Positions 7,178 through 10,655 of a DNA stretch of 10,655 nucleotides are shown one piece after another (the stretch's first letter is position 1; each line of letters opens with the position of its first letter). Source of the stretch: Desulfosarcina sp. GTDB taxonomy: Bacteria > Desulfobacterota > Desulfobacteria > Desulfobacterales > Desulfosarcinaceae. Below the pieces are notes generated by a model, which ran no database searches, was not told the DNA's origin, and worked only from the letters and a program-made list of their open reading frames with translations. The DNA is taken from the NCBI GenBank assembly GCA_018224455.1, contig JAGTUY010000470.1:1-10655 (forward strand), given 5' to 3'. Both the position numbers and the translations under genes were made by a program.

Positions 7178-7183
7178 AGGAGG
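7178..7183 (+). promoter_or_regulatory. Shine-Dalgarno that fixes the dehydrogenase start
   Basis: A perfect AGGAGG lies 5 bases before the ATG at 7189. It decides for this start over the in-frame GTG at 7150 and gives a 449-residue product, the normal length for hexameric NADP-type glutamate dehydrogenases. Confidence 0.88.
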
Positions 7184-7188
7184 GGGTT

Positions 7189-8538
7189 ATGTCAGACATC
7201 CTCAAGACGATTGAAGCCAGAGACCCTGCGGAAAAGGAGTATCAGCAGGCAGTGACAGAGGTCTTTAAATCGGTAAAACCGGTTCTGGATCAAAACCCTG
7301 AGTACCGGTACAGCGCCATTCTTGAAAGAATCACGGAACCCGAACGCGTGATCATGTTTAGGGTGCCCTGGATGGACGATCAGGGAAAGGCACACGTCAA
7401 TCGGGGATTCAGAGTCGAAATGAACAGTGCCATCGGCCCCTTTATGGGCGGGCTTCGCTTCCATGCCTCGGTCAATTTGAGCATTCTCAAATTTCTGGCC
7501 TTCGAACAGGTATTCAACAATGCGCTGACGACCTTGTCCATGGGGGGCGGGAAAGGCGGTTCCGATTTCGATCCCAAAGGCAAGTCTGACGAGGAAGTGA
7601 TGCGCTTCTGCCAAGGGTTCATGGCGGAGCTGTTCCGCCACATCGGACCCAATACCGATGTACCGTCTGGCGATATCGGCGTCGGCGCCAGGGAAATCGG
7701 TTATCTTTTCGGGATGTACAAAAAGCTGCGCAACGAGTTTACCAGCGTCCTCACCGGCAAGGGTCTGGGGTGGGGCGGAAGCCTGGTCAGGCCGGAAGCA
7801 ACCGGTTTCGGTGTCGTCTATTTTGCAAACGAAATGCTGGCCACGCGCAATGACTCCCTCGCGGGCAAAACGTGCCTGGTTTCTGGCTCGGGAACGGTAG
7901 CCCAACACACGGTTGAAAAAATCATCGACATGGGCGGCACGGTGGTCACCCTTTCGGATTCTTCCGGCTACATATTCGATGAAGAGGGCATCGATCGGGA
8001 CAAACTGGACTACGTCAAACGCCTCAAGAATCTGAGAAGAGGGCGGATCATGGAATACACCGATAAATACTCGGCAGCGATCTATACCGAGGCAGATTCC
8101 ACCCGCGATCACAACCCCTTGTGGGACCATGCCGCCGACTGCGCGTTCCCCAGCGCCACCCAGAATGAAATCAACGATAAAGACGCCGGCAACCTGATCC
8201 GCAACGGGGTGACACTGGTATGCGAAGGCGCCAACATGCCATGCACGCCCGGTGCCATCGACCTCTTCCAGGACAAGAAGATCCTGTATGCACCGGGAAA
8301 AGCGGCCAACGCCGGCGGCGTTGCCGTTTCGGGTCTCGAAATGGCCCAGAACAGCATGCGGCTCAACTGGCCGCGCGAAGAGGTGGACAAACGTCTCAAA
8401 ATCATTATGCGAAGCATCCATCAGACCTGCCTGGACGCGGCTGCGGAATACGGAAGACCGGGCAACTATTTCATGGGTGCCAACATTGCCGGCTTCGTCA
8501 AGGTGGTCAATGCGATGCTCGATCAGGGGCTTGTATAA
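7189..8538 (+). CDS. gdhA: Glutamate dehydrogenase family protein with altered substrate pocket
   Basis: By overall sequence this is a 449-residue NADP-type hexameric glutamate dehydrogenase. Such enzymes reductively aminate 2-oxoglutarate with ammonia. Conserved features are catalytic Lys122 in GGGKGG, Asp162 in PSGDIGVG, TGKGLGWGGS (189-198), RPEATGFG (201-208), Rossmann motif GSGTVA (233-238), CEGANMP (345-351), and GKAANAGGV and SGLEMAQNS near the C-terminus. Two otherwise near-invariant lysines are missing. Met86 replaces the lysine of the GPYKGG motif (E. coli Lys92) and Asn110 replaces that of TFKNALTT (E. coli Lys116). These bind the side-chain and alpha carboxylates of the substrate in characterised enzymes. 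Neighbouring changes (Phe85, Ala93, Val108, Ser117) cluster in the same pocket. A shifted substrate, or a regulatory, non-glutamate role, is therefore possible. It is probably co-transcribed with the FMN protein and under the same attenuator. The family is certain, the activity is not. Confidence 0.9.
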   Translation: MSDILKTIEARDPAEKEYQQAVTEVFKSVKPVLDQNPEYRYSAILERITEPERVIMFRVPWMDDQGKAHVNRGFRVEMNSAIGPFMGGLRFHASVNLSILKFLAFEQVFNNALTTLSMGGGKGGSDFDPKGKSDEEVMRFCQGFMAELFRHIGPNTDVPSGDIGVGAREIGYLFGMYKKLRNEFTSVLTGKGLGWGGSLVRPEATGFGVVYFANEMLATRNDSLAGKTCLVSGSGTVAQHTVEKIIDMGGTVVTLSDSSGYIFDEEGIDRDKLDYVKRLKNLRRGRIMEYTDKYSAAIYTEADSTRDHNPLWDHAADCAFPSATQNEINDKDAGNLIRNGVTLVCEGANMPCTPGAIDLFQDKKILYAPGKAANAGGVAVSGLEMAQNSMRLNWPREEVDKRLKIIMRSIHQTCLDAAAEYGRPGNYFMGANIAGFVKVVNAMLDQGLV

Positions 8539-8591
8539 GGTGGCCTAATCAGGTTCTATATGGTTCATGTGCGGCTCTTGCATCCCCTGCG

Positions 8592-8768
8592 CTATGCCGG
8601 TTTATCCCGGCGCTTTCGGCCCGTCCCCGAATCCGACAGATCGGGATTGTACATGGCTTTGGCGTAAAGGATCTCCTTGAGTTGGGGATATGACCTGGCC
8701 AGGTCCCGTTGCTCAACCACCAGGTTGACGATCAGCCGGATCGCGAAGGCGTCATCGGCCCGATTCAA
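8592..8768 (-). CDS. Possible small hypothetical protein (58 aa)
   Basis: A minus-strand frame of 58 codons runs from a TTG at 8768 to a TAG at 8594-8592. The product looks protein-like: a helical, mixed hydrophobic and charged segment (about 4-41, containing DDAFAIRLIVNLVVEQRDLA) and a basic, polar tail (RKRRDKPA). Codon use is G/C-rich at third positions, like the neighbouring genes. Against it, the start is TTG with no clear Shine-Dalgarno, a stop lies three codons upstream, and plus-strand frames are also open here. It could be the surviving 3' part of a decayed gene. It is convergent to the dehydrogenase gene and divergent from mutY (48 bases between starts). I do not recognise a family. 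Confidence 0.42.
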   Translation of the reverse strand: MNRADDAFAIRLIVNLVVEQRDLARSYPQLKEILYAKAMYNPDLSDSGTGRKRRDKPA

Positions 8769-8816
8769 CTTATGCTACATCCACGCCCTGAACCCAACCC
8801 GACAGGAACGCTAACC

Positions 8817-9890
8817 ATGAGACCGGAAATTTTAAGAGAAAATCTACTCGGCTGGTACGCGACCCACCGACGCCGCCTGCCCTGGCGGGAGACATCGGAA
8901 CCATTTGCCATATGGGTCTCGGAAGTGATGCTTCAGCAGACCCAGGTGGCCACCGCCATACCCTACTACCTTCGATTTATGAATCGCTTCCCCACGCCTG
9001 CGCATCTGGCCGCGGCCGACATTGAGGAGGTGCTCAAACTGTGGGAAGGCCTGGGATACTACTCCCGTGCCCGCAACCTGTATCGGGCGGCCGGGGTGGT
9101 AACGTCCCGATTCAATGGCCAGGTGCCCGATGATCCAGAGGCGTTCCGGTCCCTGCCCGGTGTCGGGGACTACATCGCCGCCGCCGTCCTGAGCATCGCC
9201 TTCGGCCGGGTGCTTCCGGTGGTAGACGGCAATGTCAAACGGGTGCTGTCCCGCCTGTTGGAGATTGACACCCCCGTTAACCGCAGCGGTGCCCATAAGA
9301 TTTTCCAGCTGCCGGCCATGGAACTGGTCTGCCCGAAGCAGCCGGCAGATTTCAACCAGGCCCTCATGGAACTGGGCGCGCTCGTCTGCCGCCCAAAAAA
9401 TCCGGACTGCCTGGCCTGCCCGCTTGCCGACCTGTGCCGGGCAAACCGGCACCACACAACAGCCGACTACCCGAAGCGCGATGCATCCCGAAAAATCCCC
9501 CACCGGCATCTGGCCATCGGAGTGATCCTGAAAAAGGGCAAAATGCTGGTGGTCCGGCGACCCTTGGATGGTTTTTTGGGCGGACTGTGGGAATTTCCGG
9601 CCGTCCCGGCCGAGAAAGGGCAAACAGACAGGCAGGGCGTTGAATCAATGCTGGCCGCGGAAACCGGCCTGAAGATTGCGGTGGACCGTCGGCTGACTAA
9701 AATCCGGCATGCCTATACGCATTTCACGCTCAGCGGTGACGTCCATCTGTGCCGATATGTAACCGGCCGGGTGCGTCTGAAAAGCGCCCATGGCCATCGG
9801 TGGGTCACCCTTCGATCGCTGGCAGGCTTGCCCCTGCACAAGGCCAACCATAAATTCCTGGACGCCCTGAAATCGGCGTTGGGGCCATGA
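8817..9890 (+). CDS. mutY: A/G-specific adenine glycosylase MutY
   Basis: MutY removes adenine mispaired with 8-oxoguanine in DNA, preventing G:C to T:A mutations. The 357-residue protein has the endonuclease III fold with Glu36 (SEVMLQQTQV) and Asp137 (VVDGNVKRV) as catalytic residues, and the helix-hairpin-helix LPGVGDY (113-119). The 4Fe-4S cluster has the exact spacing C191-x6-C198-x2-C201-x5-C207. The C-terminal Nudix-like domain (about 228-355) recognises 8-oxoG and carries RHAYTHFTL (297-305), the family's His-rich recognition loop. The ATG has AGGAA 8 bases upstream; the in-frame extension to a TTG at 8709 has no homology and is rejected. The gene stands alone, with the kinase remnant convergent beyond it. 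Confidence 0.96.
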   Translation: MRPEILRENLLGWYATHRRRLPWRETSEPFAIWVSEVMLQQTQVATAIPYYLRFMNRFPTPAHLAAADIEEVLKLWEGLGYYSRARNLYRAAGVVTSRFNGQVPDDPEAFRSLPGVGDYIAAAVLSIAFGRVLPVVDGNVKRVLSRLLEIDTPVNRSGAHKIFQLPAMELVCPKQPADFNQALMELGALVCRPKNPDCLACPLADLCRANRHHTTADYPKRDASRKIPHRHLAIGVILKKGKMLVVRRPLDGFLGGLWEFPAVPAEKGQTDRQGVESMLAAETGLKIAVDRRLTKIRHAYTHFTLSGDVHLCRYVTGRVRLKSAHGHRWVTLRSLAGLPLHKANHKFLDALKSALGP

Positions 9891-9955
9891 AAACATAATC
9901 CGCCTTCATTTTGGCAAAGACCCAAGCGGGCCACCATACCTTCCGCTTTCGGCTA

Positions 9956-10655
9956 TCAGCTAGCCGGCTGATCCAATACCTCACGGATGGTTCGGGCGAG
10001 CTCCTGGACAGAGACCGGCTTCATTAATAGGGCGCGGATGCCTAAAGACGACGCCATCTCCGGGGAGATCCGCTTGCTGAACCCTGTGCAGATGATTACC
10101 GGGATGTCGGGTCGGTGGTTCAGAATCTGCGTTGCCAGCTGATCGCCGGTCATAGCGGGCATGGTCATGTCCGTGATCACCAAATCGAATTCATCCGGCC
10201 GGGACGTGAACCGTTCCAGGGCCTGGGGCGCATGGGCCGCATTGGTACACAAGTTCATCAGCACCTGATGAATCTGGGTCTGGTCTGCCAGGACAGTTCC
10301 CAGATTGGAAGGGATTTTCTGGACGATTTCGATGGTGGAGGGGATCGAGGCGCGCAGCAATTTCACCACCTCCTTGAGCACGATGGCGATATCGCAGGGC
10401 ACTTTCTGGGACTTGCCCTGACGGGTGAAGGTCAGAATCTGTTCCACCAGGCCCTTGGCCCGTTCGCTGGCCTTGAAGATGTTGCCCACATAACCTTGCA
10501 CCCGGGCGTTGTCGGCCGTGTGCATTTGGGTCAGTTGGCAATCTCCCAGTCATCTTCACGAATGTATTCGAGAAAGGGCTGGCCAATCAGTTCTTCAGGG
10601 GTCACCCCATAACGCCGTATGGCATCGCTGACAAAAGTAAATCGCCCCATGGTGA
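9956..10655 (-). pseudogene. Decayed hybrid sensor histidine kinase (PAS - kinase - receiver), internally deleted
   Basis: Three pieces of one typical architecture are present but do not join properly. At the window edge (10655-10531) a PAS-domain fragment is visible, with GRFTFVSDAIRRYGVTPEELIG followed by EYIREDDWEI, ending at a TGA. The next piece (10525-9956, 189 codons, in a different reading phase) starts after the H-box. It has the second DHp helix (KASERAKGLVEQILTFTRQ) and the N-box (QVLMNLCTNAAHA). At about 10229 it then jumps straight into the middle of a receiver domain (PQALERF..., phosphoacceptor Asp119 in DLVITDMTMP, Thr147, Lys169). The phosphoacceptor His, the G1/F/G2 boxes of the ATPase domain and the receiver's acidic pair are all missing. 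As written it cannot autophosphorylate. A collapsed assembly is the alternative explanation. The 5' part lies beyond the window. Confidence 0.8.

Noticed and set aside
7192..8421. A 409-codon open frame antisense to the dehydrogenase gene
   Set aside because: It is the mirror of a strongly conserved gene with GC-rich third positions, has low-complexity, Arg/His/Gly-rich content, and no ribosome site. It is an artefact of base composition.
8692..8705. Perfect 14-base palindrome GACCTGGCCAGGTC
   Set aside because: It lies inside the possible small gene, more than 100 bases from the mutY start, is present once, and has no spacer or T-tract. There is no support for an operator or terminator role.
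8709..8816. N-terminal extension of mutY to an upstream TTG
   Set aside because: The 36 extra residues show no glycosylase homology, while the ATG at 8817 has a good Shine-Dalgarno and begins the conserved domain.

Overview
The window is about 10.7 kb of GC-rich bacterial chromosome (high G/C in third codon positions). It is mostly housekeeping genes around one regulated nitrogen or amino-acid module. The protein sequences and the gene mix (RNase D, RsmE, a GAF-ANTAR regulator, an FMN glutamate-synthase-like protein, hybrid histidine kinase remnants) suggest a Desulfobacterota/deltaproteobacterial genome, perhaps Desulfosarcina-like. That assignment is an impression from family resemblance, not a database result.

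Layout. Positions 1-830 (minus) hold the N-terminal two-fifths or so of threonyl-tRNA synthetase, cut by the window edge. Divergent from it is RNase D (965-2113, plus). A 391-base gap follows, containing a REP-like hairpin repeat. RsmE (2505-3257) and a D-2-hydroxyacid dehydrogenase resembling plant peroxisomal hydroxypyruvate reductase (3276-4421, TTG start with a strong Shine-Dalgarno) form a tight pair.

The most interesting part is 4506-8538. A GAF-ANTAR RNA-binding antiterminator gene is followed at once by a 282-base leader. The leader carries two hairpins with hexanucleotide loops (AAUGGC and AAAGGC, each with A at position 1 and G at position 4). The second overlaps the 5' arm of an intrinsic terminator, and a second terminator-like hairpin follows. 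This is the architecture expected of an ANTAR target. Downstream lie a glutamate-synthase-like FMN protein with no glutaminase domain and an unusual N-terminal four-cysteine cluster, then a hexameric-type glutamate dehydrogenase homologue. In the latter, both lysines that bind the substrate carboxylates in characterised enzymes are replaced (Met86, Asn110), while the catalytic lysine is kept. The simplest reading is a cis-encoded signal-responsive attenuation switch controlling two amino-acid/ammonia enzymes, whose actual substrates may not be glutamate.

The right end holds a possible 58-codon minus-strand gene (8592-8768), MutY adenine glycosylase (8817-9890), and a convergent hybrid sensor-kinase gene (9956 to the window end, minus). 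That kinase gene has lost its phosphoacceptor-His region and most of its ATPase domain, and is read as a pseudogene. I saw no tRNA or rRNA genes, CRISPR arrays, insertion sequences or phage genes.
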